Part shown: positions 10,662 to 24,520 of the stretch, piece after piece
How positions within the stretch are numbered: position 1 is the stretch's first letter
Layout of the letters: the number at the start of each line of letters is the position of its first letter
DNA from: Atopsyche davidsoni
Taxonomy: Eukaryota; Arthropoda; Insecta; Trichoptera; Hydrobiosidae
Reading direction: 5' to 3'
Assembly (NCBI GenBank): GCA_022113835.1
Contig: JAILWY010000013.1
Span: 15,114,001 to 15,178,000, forward strand
DNA: 64,000 bases
Program-made: the position numbers and the translations under genes
Notes under the pieces: generated by a model
The model's database searches: none
What the model saw: only the letters and a program-made list of their open reading frames with translations
What the model was told of the DNA's origin: nothing

Positions 10662-13600
10662 TCTAGCATGTATATTTTACTATAACGAGAACGCCGTACC
10701 GAGCCACTACGTCGGTCTGATTGAGTTTTATTTCTTTCCTCGCCAGCCACGTCGTCTTTCTTCTCTTTATATCTCCAGTAGCAGGAAACCAGCAAGTCTG
10801 CACATCTTCAACCCTCGAACTAGATATATTTCAAGGGGTTTTCTTTGATGCCATCTGCAAGGGATCTTAAGAACACCCCTATTGACGATCTGAAAATCTA
10901 CATTATTTTCGAGTTTCGTAGCATTGATGATTCGATAGTAAAACTTGTGGGCTTTCCCTAGCAGAAAAAAGATTATCTATGTCGACTGATGTCATAGATA
11001 ATATTTTTAAAATTCTAATATTGATTTACGAGACTTTTCTGTTACATTATACACTAGTAATATTCTTTTAAACAAAAATACTTTTACTTAATTGTTGGCG
11101 ATATTTTATCGATTCATCCAAGTTTTTTTTTTCAATTTGTAAGGTATCCAATCAATTAACAAGAAGTCTAGAAAGTTTTCTCGTCACCACATCGCGATAT
11201 CGTGATCTTTTGATTTAAAATAATGTAAGTGATATCACTAAGATCCCACTAATTGCATCCAGTACCTGAAAAAAATATCAATACAATCAATAGTTTTTCA
11301 AGCAATCAAATAATTAGTCCAACTCACTATTTCACCGATCAGTTTTGTAATATTGAGTTTATTATTCTTGTTTAAAATACTTTACCTGACTGAAAGTACA
11401 GATAATAAATTGTGGAAACAGAGGCTTTTAAATTTCCTGTTTCATATTTGACTGCTTGTAAACTGGTGGTATTCTTTGAGCTCATGATTAGAATAAAAAA
11501 AACGATAGGTTTTTATAAATAAACGATTAAACTAATTTTCACTCTTGTTAAAATATAGGAATCTAAAACTTTACCTTGTTGTACACATATAGATTCACTG
11601 AAGACATATAGACAGCATAGCTAAATCGGTCTATCTTCATTCGATAAGTAAATTTGATCTATGCCAATCGTGTTTCAGTATCCGACCTACTGAGGTTTCA
11701 GTCATTATTCTTGTTTACCCTCTTGCCCATTCGATTCATGAAGCTGGCGAGCATGACGAATGTTCTAGATTTATCTCAAACCACTAGATCTTTTCCAATT
11801 GAATTTAAATGATATTTACTCTGAGGATAATATCAAACTAAAGTGATTAAAAGCTTGTAAATAATAATACGGAGTTAAATTTTTTTAATCAAACATTTCA
11901 TTTCAAAACTAGTATAAAAAAGCAAGAATTGTAAAAAAATAAATTGGGAAAACAAACGCTTACGATATTTTTTCGTTTAAAATTTCATAAAAGCAGCAAA
12001 GATAAGAGGATATTTGTGAAGCCAAAAAATAAAGTGTTTTCCTAGTTTATCATATTTTTTTAAAAAATTTGTCATCCCCCCATCTCAAGTGTCTGCACCA
12101 AGTGAATCAACAACACGAGTAAAAAGACGATGTCCTTTGCTATAATAAATATTCTACCGGAGACAAATCCTTTGAGATATTCAGAAACCGGGGGTTTACC
12201 AAGATATTTTTAATCCCCAGGGCGTGTTTGAAGTGTTATTTTATATTATTAAACGTTTATACTTATCCTGGTAGTCTGTTCTATGTAACAAGTCACTAGT
12301 GAGGCTTTTGGTACTTTTTCAATGAATGAACCGGAAGCCCCATTGAATAACCGGGTTTCGGTTTACGAAGACGCATTAGAGTCCATGAAGAGTTATATAA
12401 AATTTCCTACACAAGTATTTTAATATTTATCATAAAAAAGCAACGCTTTCAATAGTTGTACGGAACGCTCAGCACTGCTACGTTAGATCTGAGTAGAAAA
12501 TATTGATTTTTTTACAGTGCGTACGAATCCATCCGTATTATATTTGTCAAGGTCATTTAATCTCTGTCAAGATGTCCACGACGTTAATCTTCTGTAGATA
12601 AAGATGTGCTGAGAATAAGGACGGGGTGGGAAATACAGATTTGAGCTCCGTAACTCAACCCCCTGCGTCCTGTGCAGATATCGGAACCCCATTTTCTCCT
12701 GTCGGGGAAATTATCGTCACGGCACTTTTGTCTCTTGTTCCTCTTCTAAACGAAAGCAATTAGTGGCGCTTTGTTTTTATCTTATTTCATACGATAGAAT
12801 TACTTATTACATTTAAAAGAAAACTCCGGATGAAAAGCACTCCGTGTAAGTCGAAATAATGATATTATAATAGCCCTTTTATAGTGTTGGAATTGCTTTT
12901 GAAACCTATCCAATGCTAAAAAGAATTGATTTTAAGTACATTAAAAAGAAAACACATATTCATCTGCAAATATTGTAGAGATAACGAGTAAAACCTTACA
13001 GCATTTGTTTATGCTTTACTTCTTAATCTTACAGAGATCTTCAATTAATAGACTTCTCTTACTTACTAGTATCAGTATCTGCGTTTGAATATCTTTCATG
13101 ATTTATAAATCTTAATATTTTGAGACGGATATGCAAACAAAAAAAACTTATTAACTTAAGTATCATTTATACAAATAAAAAATTCCACTTAATTAAAATT
13201 AAGTAGTATCACTTGAAAAAAATCTGCCATTTTAAACACATTTTACGGGAGGCTAGTCGCGTGTACAAACATTTAATCGCAGATATTATATTTGAAGTTG
13301 TTTGGGAAACATATATCTGTACTGAGAGATTCCATGAATTCCAACAATGCCTGTCAATAACTTGTTTAGTATAAGGAAACGTAGATTACGAAAAACTTCA
13401 GAGAGAAAAATTGATTTTCTCAACATTGATTGATTTTAGATTTTTCTATTCAAGATATTATAATACATTAAATAAATTTACTAACTTTATTTTGAGTACT
13501 GTAAAAAATGTTCACAGACCTGTTCTTTTAAATATTTATACTAATCATAATAATTCTACCCTCGCTATACTCGCAACAGAAGGACGTTGCCTCATTAAGT

Positions 13601-14481
13601 CACTTATACTTCTTTTAGGAAATGTATAGATTTATTCTATCAAAATAATTCACTATAGTGTGACAACTGCTCCAATTTTTTTTTCGTAAAAATAGTATAT
13701 CATTTCAGTAGCTAATTTAGTCCCTTACCGATTAAAGACTTCTGGGTTTTAATACCAGAGGCGTAATTGAGAGCCCTAATTGTCTCGGATGAACACAAAT
13801 TGCTTGTTTACCTGCCTTCATAAATTAACCTTGCCCTATTTATCTGACTTTGAATGTATTCCGCTCGTACTCTCTTAAATACTTTTGAATAATATTGAAC
13901 GCAAGTTTAGTTAAAGGTAAATTGTTCCGACCTTGCTTTTAAAATACTACAAAGACTGTCTGAATGTATACGAAATAAATTTCGTACGTTTTGAATTAAC
14001 ATAGTTGCTTTTTCTTTAGTCTTAATGATAATTTAATATTTAATGTTAGTATTTCACGAATTGCAAAGAACCTTCTTATTAAAAATGAGAGAAGTACAAC
14101 ACGTCACAAACAAATATTAAGGGCCTTTATTTAAAAAAATGCTTTATTGAGGTTATTACTGAAGAAAGGATACAAATAAATGCTTAAAAATTTGGTATTT
14201 TTGGGCATAGAATTTTTCTTTTCTGGGTAAAATTAATTAATTTATCCTATTATTCATTTTTCGGGCTCCTTAGTGGAAAGTAGAGCGGTTAAAATGAATT
14301 TTTTTTTCAGAAAGTTTCTACATTCTTATTTTTGAACTAAATATTTTGTTTTTTTATTAATGAATAAATATTTTTATTATATTTAATACACATTTTCCCG
14401 ATGCCATAGCATTATGGAGATATATTGTGCGCCATAGCGCATCGCAAAAATGTAGACAATTTTAATAAATTATTGAAACCC
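10662..14481. other. AT-rich stretch with two GC-richer unassigned islands
   Basis: Two islands stand out by composition, 10680-10900 and 12600-12770. Each has an open frame of roughly 50-60 codons without a start and without recognisable motifs. I cannot say whether they are exons, regulatory DNA or chance. The remainder is A/T-rich with homopolymer runs. Confidence 0.35.
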
Positions 14482-14485
14482 TTAA

Positions 14486-15075
14486 GGCAGTTGCTTCTAG
14501 CCTTTTAATTGCCTCTGGTGTCCAACCGGACACCAGAGGCAGTCCATTACCTGGCGAAATCGTGTCATTTAATCAATTTAATTGTCACTTAATTTTTCTA
14601 TGTCGAAAGTTTTTTACAGAGTATTGAAAAAACTATAAATTATATTTATCCATTTTTTATTATTTAATTTACGTCCATTTTTAAGGTAAAATAAAATCTT
14701 GAAGATGTTGAAAAATTGGATAAAATGACGACTTTTCAAAACCAAAGTTTGTTAAAGATTTTTTTTTTTTTAATTTTTAAATTTAAGACGCACATGGTTT
14801 ATATTTAATCTTTCAATTCCAATTGAAAAAAAGACTTTTAAATGTTTAGGACTCTTGGAAAAGGGACATGACGAATCTCCAAATTCCTACACTTTAATCG
14901 GAAAAACACATATTTATCATATTAATAGTAAATTTATAAGAAATAAAAAAATATTCAGTTTGGAAGAAGGGATGTATCAAACTTTTTACATTTAAATTTT
15001 TTTATTGGTGCAGTCGATTTTTCGCAAAACGGACTAGAAAATGATCAAAAACACTCGATTATGGGACCTAAACCC
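14486..15075. mobile_element. TTAA-flanked MITE (piggyBac-like target), copy 1, 590 bp
   Basis: The sequence is closely similar along its whole length to 62119-62709. In both copies similarity begins and ends exactly at TTAA (14482-14485 and 15076-15079 here) while outer flanks differ, which marks TTAA as target duplication, the hallmark of piggyBac-type elements. Near the left end is a perfect 13-bp inverted repeat, GCCTCTGGTGTCC, with a 4-base loop. Terminal repeats are short (GG... and ...CCC). No reading frame of note is present, so it is non-autonomous. Confidence 0.75.
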
Positions 15076-15079
15076 TTAA

Positions 15080-16665
15080 CCGATCGAAGGGTAGTCTTTC
15101 CTTTGATTTTGCGATCTCCCCTCAACGTATCTGAGGGTGTCGCAAACCAAACTTTTAAATATTTTTTAACAATTATTCATGTTATCAGTAATAAAGAGTC
15201 GAAGACAAACTACTGCATCCGCTTCGATTTGAACATATTTTTTAATATACTCTTTCTTTTGAATGTTTTAGTTGTAGGCGTATTATTCTAGAATACTTTT
15301 ACTGGTGGGAGTAGAAGTATTTGCTAAAACAATAAAAAAATATACGTGGGCAGGAAGATAAATAATAAGGCAACATTGTTTCAAACAACAGTACAAAAAA
15401 ATCCATTTAAAAAATTGAAGCAGAGTTTTATCAAAAATGGTGATTATTTTAGATTCCAAAGAAACATTGAATAAAAAAATAAAAAAAACAATTTAGTGAA
15501 AGGTATTATTTTTTTGTATATCAAAACTTTAATCCAATTGACCTTTACATAAAACTATCAAATATTTTTTAAAAGAAATGTTATCAAATAATTATTATAT
15601 TATGTGAACCTATTCAGTGCCTAAAAATACAACAAGTATATTTTATTTTTATTATTTTCACAACATTTCCATAACCACGATTGATTTTAGAATATTTTCT
15701 TCTTACTTCGTCTACGTGATACAATACAAAAAGTAAGCAAATTCAAAACACGATGAAAAATCTATCTATGCTTTTAAAAGCAAAACCATTTAAATAAATG
15801 CGCAATATAACAAAAGTTATTTCTCGACACGAATGAAAGAATCAAAGCCTCATTGGACCAGGTTTTTAGCCCTTAATAGACTTTGGGGGAAAATGAAATC
15901 AAACATAAAATTTCGATGTTGAATTTTTTGTATCACATTTATTACGTCTTTCATTTTTGTAACTCAGAGATGTTCTTTATATTTTCTCGACTTCTCGAAA
16001 TTTTTCGTCATTGTCACACATTCTTTGGGTCTATAGCTCAGTGGTTTTTAAACTTTTTTAAATGATGTCTCAATTTTATAATACATGTTTCATAATCTAT
16101 TTAAAAGGGGTTATACTGAGTTATGAAAACTTACTTCACTGTTTACTTTGTTTAGTAAGATTTAAGTGCTAGTAAGTTAGATAAAACAAATTAGCTTCTG
16201 ACTTGACGTCGGAGAAAAGGTAGTTTGGATCTTAGGGATATGTTGGGCTACTCATATATTTTTTATGAGAAATAAACAGACTTTTTAAAATGAAATATAT
16301 CTTTTTATTGAATCATTATTGAAAAAGAATTGCTAAAAAATAAGTGAAAAGGGAGAATTTCCTATGGAAATAGCAATAGGTAGTTTCAAATAGTTGAAAA
16401 AACAGGCACATATTATTTCTACATCGACTAGTAAGAGCAAAGGGATGGGAAAAAAAAAATATCGTGAATTAAAAAACAATATTTGTTCTGTAAATAAGAC
16501 AATGACGAATTGTATTTGTCGTTGAAAGTATTGTATTATTTGATTGAACAGGTATGTTTTTTTTAAGCCGACCATAAAATGATTGATGCAATTTTTCAAA
16601 GCCAATTTATGAATTTTAATGATTGAAACATTTAATCAATATATTTAATCACTAACATTTTAAAT
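15080..16665. other. AT-rich sequence, possible hAT end
   Basis: No gene was recognised. At 16038 the sequence CAGTGGTTTTTAAACTTTTT resembles a hAT terminal repeat, but no partner end was found. Confidence 0.35.
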
Positions 16666-16771
16666 TTATTTGATACGTGAATCAACAGATTCAAAGATGG
16701 CAACCACAGCTCTCTGGGAGGGAATTTCTGGGTCAAGGACAGTTTTACTTTCAGGAAGAGTTTCAGGTACA
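16666..16771 (-). CDS. Candidate terminal exon, unknown protein
   Basis: On the minus strand a CAACCTTACAG acceptor is followed by T GTA CCT GAA and an open frame of 34 codons ending IFESVDSRIK and TAA (16666-16668). AATAAA overlaps the stop region, a possible poly(A) signal. Codon use is balanced (ETLPESKTVLDPEIPSQRAV) and unlike the AT-rich surroundings. There is no recognised domain and no upstream exon found. The plus strand is also open over part of this stretch, so this remains a candidate. Confidence 0.33.
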
Positions 16772-19700
16772 CTGTAAGGTTGTGGGGTGTGACGGGGTGA
16801 AATATTCATGAGCGCCAGCTATTTTTAGTGAAGTAGGACTTTTAACAAAAGTCTTATTCAAGTCAGTATTTGAAATTTTTTTATTCAGGTCTTTTAGTTT
16901 TTTTGTAGTTATATAAATATCCTAAATAAATTTAAGTTAGTTAATCAAAGTGTGTCGCCTAGGTGGAAAGGTCCTCAGTAGAAAAGTATAAATGAGAAAC
17001 GTTTGCGTAACTATTATTTATTAATTGAAAATATGTACAAGTCGATATTTTGTTTTAAATCAATAACCTATTCACTGGAATATAAAATAAGTTAGTATAT
17101 CACATTTATTAAAATTACACATTAAATATATTCGTATATGTAAACATTATCTTAAAACAAAATAACATAATATTTATTATTTCGATATGTAAAAAAATCT
17201 GACTTTTGAAATTTACATTAGACTTAAAACTACTTATCATAATACATTAACAGTATTAATATGTGTTTTTTTTTAAATTCATATAGTGTATTCGTCAATT
17301 AGGAGTTTTTTTAAATTTATTTTTTTACCTTTTATTTATTTTATTTGGTTTTGTTTCTTCATATTACAATCAATTGAGTATTACAAACACATCAGTAGTA
17401 GGACGTCTTTCATGGTTTAGTTGGGTAAGGTTAGGATTTGGATTTAGCAATTGATAAAATGGTAATAGAACCAGAGCTGTTTTCTTGAGTCAATCTAACT
17501 GCTAATATCTTATTGGATCATCTGTGGAGAACTGATGTCAATCTTTAAAATCATAATACATCTTCCTATATTTTTACTTTAGGGTGGGGATCTAACTGCC
17601 CTGAAATATTAAGACTGAAAAAAAGGGAAAAAAATATTCGTGTTCTAAGAATTACTTTATTATTAATCAATTCTCTAATATTACCACTGAAATTTCACCC
17701 TTCGGATTGGAAGTGCACAGTTTAAAAATATAATAAATTAAGATTTGGACATAGAGGTATATACACCATGCGGGTGGATTATACAAGCTTGCTGCATGTG
17801 GGGGAAATATATGTGGGAGCATTGATTTTCTCTTAGTACCGAAGCAGTGAGTATGGAGCTCGAGTGAGATGTATAATATAATATGTACAGGTATTTCAAA
17901 ATCGCAGTTCTACACAGAGAAGATGAGTACGGTTAGTACTTTCACATAATCGAAACTATTGTAAAATTCATTGCTCTAACCGTTTTTGAATACTGAGTCC
18001 TGTGGTCGATAAGCACGTATTCTAACCACTGTGCTGCGAGGCGGATTATCAAAGTATCAGATATTTTTTGGGTAATATGGAACAAAAATCTATAATAAAT
18101 TCTATCAAATAGGTTTGCAAGCTCTTAGAGTTTATAGTCTAGATGTCATTCATGTTATGTGAGTGATTTCCGCAAGCCTTTCTTTCTCATGAATTAGTTT
18201 TTATTTAAATATTAGAATATTATTATATATTTATTTTTATATCTCATATAGCATATATAATGTATATCTCTTTAAATTTTAAATATATCTCAGCAAGATA
18301 TGTGGATTTTAAACGGATTGAATATTCAAATTCAAACGGTTTTGGCAAAAAAAACGTTCATTGATAATCCTTGTGTATGACTGTCGTAAAGTCAAAACCT
18401 ATTGAAGATTAAGTAATTGATAGTTTGATTTGAATATTCTAGACGACGTTTTAGGTATCAACTATTAATTTTCACATTTGTCATACGCACATATTGTTGC
18501 TGTACATGTTCAGAAATTATAATATAAATAATTTAAAAATCTGCAACCCTGTGTATTACTTTATTATGGTTTTATTTACTTCAGAAGTAAAATTTTATTA
18601 AAAACATTTTTATCGACGAAATTCAAAATGATAGTAAATGTAAAACACGTTTTATTCTCCTACCTTAAGAAATCATTTAAATTATTCATAACAGTTCCGT
18701 AAGCAGCAAAAAAAACTCATTCATTCAGAACATTCTCACAATTTGCTAATGAGAAGTAGCGGAACTCCTTTTTCCGGGTAGGCAACATCCGGTCTGAAAT
18801 AGAAGCAAAAATATACTCGATTGCTCTTCTGGAGTATCTGTGCTTTCCGTGCGAAGAAAGCGTCTTAGTACAAACTAAAGCAAATCTTTGTAAAGGTTTT
18901 CTATTGAAACAAGTTTTGTAAACATCCTCTTGTAGATCGAGGATTAAATACTCGCCACTGTCTCAGCCGGAGTGTTCCTACAATTAAATTGTCCCCAATT
19001 CGAGCATCTGATTCTTCATGAATACAAAGAGTTTTGTCACCTCTTCCCTGACTTCATCCCCCTCATGTGTTATTCTCGCGACGCGTGCTTTCTTATTTGA
19101 TTTGCGACGTATTGTTTATAAATAACTCTACGCGCTAGCTCAAAGGCTTTACACACGACCTTATTTGTCCGTGGCTGAAGGTTTACGATTGCTTTGTTGT
19201 TGTTTAAACTGAAAATATAAACAAAAACAAGCTGAATTGAATCAGTATATATATAGCAATCCAAACAACATGTATAACTTTCAAACATTATATCTCTCTA
19301 GATTGATATCGCCTTACTTTTTCATCATGCAATCTAATCTATGCATGCTTTGTCTGTTTCCATATATGTTATAGGCAATCTTCCAAGGCACTCGTGTATT
19401 CAATTGACTCAATATTCAAACGATGTGTCAAAATTCGAGTGGTTTGATACATTTATCTAGTTTCCCTTGGAAGCAGCCCAAATAACACTCTATGCCAGTT
19501 CCCAGGCCTGAGGTAATCATATTCAAATAGATATTTGTTAAGATTCTATATTAATATGGTTGCGGTCACAAATTTTGCTTGAATGTGAACTCCGAATATC
19601 TCTTCGCTCGTATGAGTATCAAGGACGTGCTCTGAATGTACTACATTATATACTTATGTCCTTATATCGTTTTGATTGAGAACACCTACATACAAGTCCG

Positions 19701-20920
19701 GAAGGAAAAACACTGACGTCCCTATACAAAAGCTCATAACATTTGCATTTTAAAATATATGAAATAGCATAATTTTATTTTGAAACAAACGGTGATTTGA
19801 AATATTTGTTTATAAACCATGCATTAAATAATTGAATTCCAAAATGATAACTTAGTTTTTCAACCTCTTCAATATTCACCCTAGACGCATTTTATAGGTG
19901 GTTTTATTATAATGGGGGTGGAATATTCAATTGAGGTGGAAATGATTTTATCAAAGTTGCGTATTGTATAGCCTATTTGCCAAGGCTTATGATAACATTA
20001 AAGCTATAAGTATGAAATTTGAATAAATGTACTTAAATACATATCATTTTATTAATAATTTGTGACTCGAAGTGGAAACATACACATTCGTGGTTATGTT
20101 ATGAATAGTTTAACTTAGTTATTTTATGCTTAGGAAGTATCTATTTACTTTGATATAGGTAAAAATATTGAATAAAGTTAGCATATTTTGAATTCTGCGT
20201 GAAATTAATTGTTTTCAGATTAATAAAAATAAAATTGATTGCGAAGTTAACATTTTTCAAATCACTTAAATTTTTCAGGAAATCACAAAAATATTTAAGA
20301 AATTTTCAGAGTAAGATGTGTCTTTCAAAAAGATGCTTGAATATTAAAAAGCCATAAAAAAAATAAAAAAGTAGTGGTTTATGTAATATCTGAAGATTGT
20401 CCCATTTATGGGAGCATAACATTTCAGTAATCTTGTTATCATCTAATTACAATGCTGCCAAAACCCACGAACAAACTAAGGATTTTTCACACCATGTGTA
20501 TAGAATTCAACCATCCATTGATTGTTCTGATATTTCACACCGATCTCATTTATCTTCCTTGCAAATACTTAACCACTAACCTTTCTTACTTTTGGATGTT
20601 TTCAAGTTGATAATTGTTAATCTGCATGTGTATTTGACTCGTTTATCCTATTGGGTTAGAGTTAGAATTAATTTGATTGGGGATAAGCTAAATTAATAAG
20701 ATGTGGTTAGCCGAACCGCAAGAGAACTATCTATATTTGATAATTAATTGTTATTGTATAGAAAATTTAAGACTCGGTATTGCTTAACGTGATATTTTAG
20801 CTAATTCAAAACATAAAAAAAAGAAATAAATCTCTCATTAGATTGCCATGATTCTAGAAGTTAAAAAAAAAAATTAATTGTATTAACTATAACCACATAC
20901 AACAACATAAATAATGTAAG
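16772..20920. other. AT-rich stretch, SINE relic inside
   Basis: No gene was recognised. Besides the SINE relic at 17970-18060, the patch 18770-19090 is somewhat GC-richer (ACTTCATCCCCCTCATG and nearby) but has no long open frame or splice-bounded exon that I can defend. Confidence 0.35.
17970..18060 (-). repeat. tRNA-derived SINE relic
   Basis: Read on the minus strand it has an A-box-like segment (GCACAGTGGTTAGAATACG) and about 30 bases later a decayed B box (ACTCAGTATTCAAAAACG). This spacing is that of a tRNA or tRNA-derived SINE, but the sequence cannot fold as an intact tRNA. Confidence 0.45.
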
Positions 20921-20924
20921 ACCG

Positions 20925-21105
20925 ATTCGTCATTAAAATAAATATTTTAAATAAAACGGCGACCGGTTTCGCCAACCTGTTTCGTTGGTATTTTCAAACA
21001 AAGTATTTAAAATTTAATTTTGTACAAAATTTAATTTTTTTTATTACATAAAAATGGAATTCTACGAAGTATTTTCTGTCAAAAATATTGAATATTTCAA
21101 AACAA
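20925..21105. repeat. Penelope-type terminal repeat relic
   Basis: GCGACCGGTTTCGCCAACCT at 20958 and the downstream GGAATTCTACGAAGTATTTT with TGTCAAAAATATTGAAT match the repeat at 870-1110, in the same order. The hammerhead-like core is present on the minus strand but decayed (stem II has an A-C mismatch). It is a third copy of the family in this window. Confidence 0.6.
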
Positions 21106-24100
21106 ATTCTGAAAAAAAGGACTACAATGGCATATAAAAATAACTTCAAAGAGACTTCTGAAAACCGACATTTATCGAATATTTTTTGAACACCACATAA
21201 AAGGTTTCAGTTTAAGATTTTAAGTAAATATTTGTGATTGCGCAACTAACAAATAACACGGAATCATTATAAGTGTTTAATGTTTTGTTTAAAAAAAAAT
21301 AACAAGAAATTCGTCGAACCGTCTCATTGCTTCATTAAAATAGTTCCAGAGGATCTCGACCAGGGTTTTGAGTAGATCAATACAAGTTTGCTCACTGTTT
21401 TAAACTTATAAACAGCTCCTGGGTTCAAAGAAAAAGAGACACTTTAGTAAAAAGCCTTCTGTGATAAGTTTTTTGCTAGTTTCTTTTTCTAAACTAAGAA
21501 ATCGCTAAGTCAAATACAAGTCACGCTTAAATTTTGTACTGTTAGTACTGTTCTGCAAGCCCAGAAGCCTGGCTTGCATTACTGAAATTTTACTTTTTTA
21601 ATATAAAGTTTAGGTTAGAAAATACAATATATATATATTTATATATAAATATTTTGATGGAATTCTTATGGTTGTAAAAACACATAGCAATTGTTGTTAT
21701 AAAATTTGCGCGTACTGGTTTACATTGAAAAAGCACAAATATTTATAAATTGAGGTTTTATTCGTAAAATTCAAACACTTTTGCAGCTTGTTGTTTTGTG
21801 GTTGTTCCGTGCTTATGTTACGAATAAACGGTTGTTTTGTGGAGTATTTAATTTTTCCACACCTATACCCTGAGATATTTCTCTGTTATTGTTTATATGA
21901 GTTTACCACATTTTAGGGAAATCTTTTGATGAAAGAATGTTGTGAAGTGTTTTTTTTATTTTAAGTAATCCTCAACAATTTTCTAAGTGTTAAAATTATA
22001 CGGCGTGTATTTTTTTTAAAAAACCAATTAAAATAGTCACGAGAAAGTCATAAATTTATTAAAATTTTAGTAAGTACGTTTATAAGGCATTATACTCTAG
22101 CTTTAAAAAATATTATGTACACATCAAAAAAAAAATCATTAAAAATCAGAAAATAATGATCAAAATTGATCAAAAAGATTAATAAATACTGAAATGAATT
22201 AAGTGTATAGAGTTTTGTTAAAATTTGATAGTATGATTATATTTATGTTTCAGGATCTAAGGATCAAATTATTTTACGAGAGTTTACTCAGAATAGATTG
22301 TTTGTGCTTCCCCATATTCAAGTTAAGAAACACTTGCCGTCTTTTATAATAGTTTGAATTCCAGCGAGCGGGTTTCAAAATTAAATTATGCCTGAAATTA
22401 GGCTTCTAACTTATAAATAAGATTCATGCGAAAGTTTTCAGAGGTTTATTACCTGTCTCCCCTTGTACCACATACTAGAACTGACTGATATTACTAACTG
22501 TATTTCAGAAAGTCACAATATTAATTTAATCACTCGAATGCAATTCACGCACAGAATATATAGCAGATATTAACAATTCAATTCAGTAATAAAGTAATCT
22601 TAAAATTCACAGCAACATCAGCAAATGTTGATGGATGCATTAAAATGCAACACGATGGAGATATATTGGTACCAATTGAAGATATCGGCCGAGAGCACTG
22701 AATTATTTATACCCAATAGTACAAATCAAGATTGAGTTATATTTGTTGAATTAAAATGCAACACGAATGACAATGAATACATAAAATATATAGAAATATA
22801 TTAAACATACAACAGTCAACCTTTTGATTTCCAGCGTTTTTTAGAATTAAAAAAAAACCGCCATGCTTCTTTCCTTTCCAAGTATTTTATATATCAGTCA
22901 AAAGTCACAAATTTACATACACTTCTTAACATCTAATAATTTCTTTAACTGCTTAACGTTTAAATTACGTCTAACGCGTCATAACATTTCAAAAATCCCA
23001 ATAAAAATAGACGACAGTGACAATGAGATAAAAAGTATTTATAAAAAAAAATATTCATACATTGTAAAGTAAGAAATGCCCTACCGTTACTCGTGAAGTG
23101 TACTAATGTGCTACTTATTAAGCTCGATTAAATAACTCCACACAGAAGAAGTTGTTACTTATATTAAGTTGCTTCAATATGTAGAATGAACGGAATGGAA
23201 ATTCTTCACAAGGAATGCTCTTTGAAAAGTCATTCTCATCTCTGAAGACGCAGTGACGGGCTTTTCAGGTTTCAATAAGGTAAATTGCACATTTTCTCCT
23301 TTGAAAGTCACTAAAGACGCAAAGCAATACACTGTCTTCATTTAGTTCCATTTTAAGCGTTCAGCCTTTCTTTGGATATAATTTTGACAAAAGATTTTAT
23401 ACATATTTTTTAATCAGTATAAAAATTGATTATAAAAAACTTGACAAATGAAAGGCAAATGAAGCCAAATTTATTACAATATTTCGTGGTTATTTTAAAA
23501 CAAACGCTAGGTTAAAGTTGATGCATAATTTATATATAATTTGTGTGTGTTATATTTAAATCAGCGGTAAACTAGAGGGTATGATAATCAAGTTTTCAAT
23601 GAGAGTTGCAACCCTTATCAAAACCTGAAAGAAGGATTACGTGAACTTACAAACTAATAGCGTTTGCAATCTGTTCAAATTACCTGTTTTTGATTATGTT
23701 AATACTTTCGTGACTTTGATTATTTTATATGCTAACTTCAATATTTACAAGTGATGTTTGTAATTAGATTTACACAAAAGAGACCGAAGGTGAATATTTC
23801 TATTTATTTTACGAACGACGAGTTTCAATTAAAAGTTGTTTTTGGATTTTCATGCATTTTTTTGGCTCAAGTGATGTCGTACTCGTGAAACTGTTTAATT
23901 AGATTTTCTACATTTAGCCATTCGCATTATTCTTCTTTGATGTGAATTAAAAAGTTTGGATGTACGTTCATTAATATTTAATTTTCATTTCGGATAGTTT
24001 TTTTTTTAAGGAATGAAACTCGAAGAAGGCATTTAAACTTTACTGAAACTTTGTGAACTCATGGAACATTGAGTAACGAGTATTCAGCAAAATTATTTTA

Positions 24101-24441
24101 ATTTATTCAAGCTATTCACAAACTTGCAAACGGAGGACGTTGGTGCGCATCTCTCAAACACAGAGCAAACTAGTGAGAAAATTTCAATTTCCCTAATAAC
24201 TAATATTTTAGATAAATATTTTACGTTGGCCAAAGACTTAAAAAAAAAATTACGAAAAAATATGATGTATTTCATCAATTTTGATAATATAAGAATACAT
24301 TTCCCTTTTAAACCGCACAAGTTTATCGTGGATCCAAAATATTTTTAGCACACTAATATACGCCAACGCTTGCTTGTAAGCAAAAAAAAGTGAATTGGTT
24401 CATTAATTGAATGATTAAAATCTAGCTTGATTGAAATTGAC
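21106..24441. other. AT-rich sequence without recognised gene
   Basis: Long A/T runs, short TA repeats (21630-21650) and chance reading frames. No transposon ends or exon-like island were recognised. Confidence 0.4.
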
Positions 24442-24520
24442 TGAGTCGCAGTAGGAAATAGGATAGAAGAGCGGATTACAATAGCTGTATATTCGAATCC
24501 CTCCTGTGTCGTGGATTTTC
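24442..24520 (+). repeat. tRNA-derived SINE fragment
   Basis: GAGTCGCAGTAGGAAATAGG followed some 30 bases later by a good B box (ATTCGAATCCCTCC). The A box is decayed. This is consistent with a short SINE relic; no intact tRNA. Confidence 0.4.

Noticed and set aside
14486..14560. Helitron 3' end (hairpin followed by CTAG)
   Set aside because: The hairpin and CTRR-like tetranucleotide are present on the minus strand, but the two genomic copies stay alike beyond it and diverge only at TTAA, which fits a TTAA-target element better.
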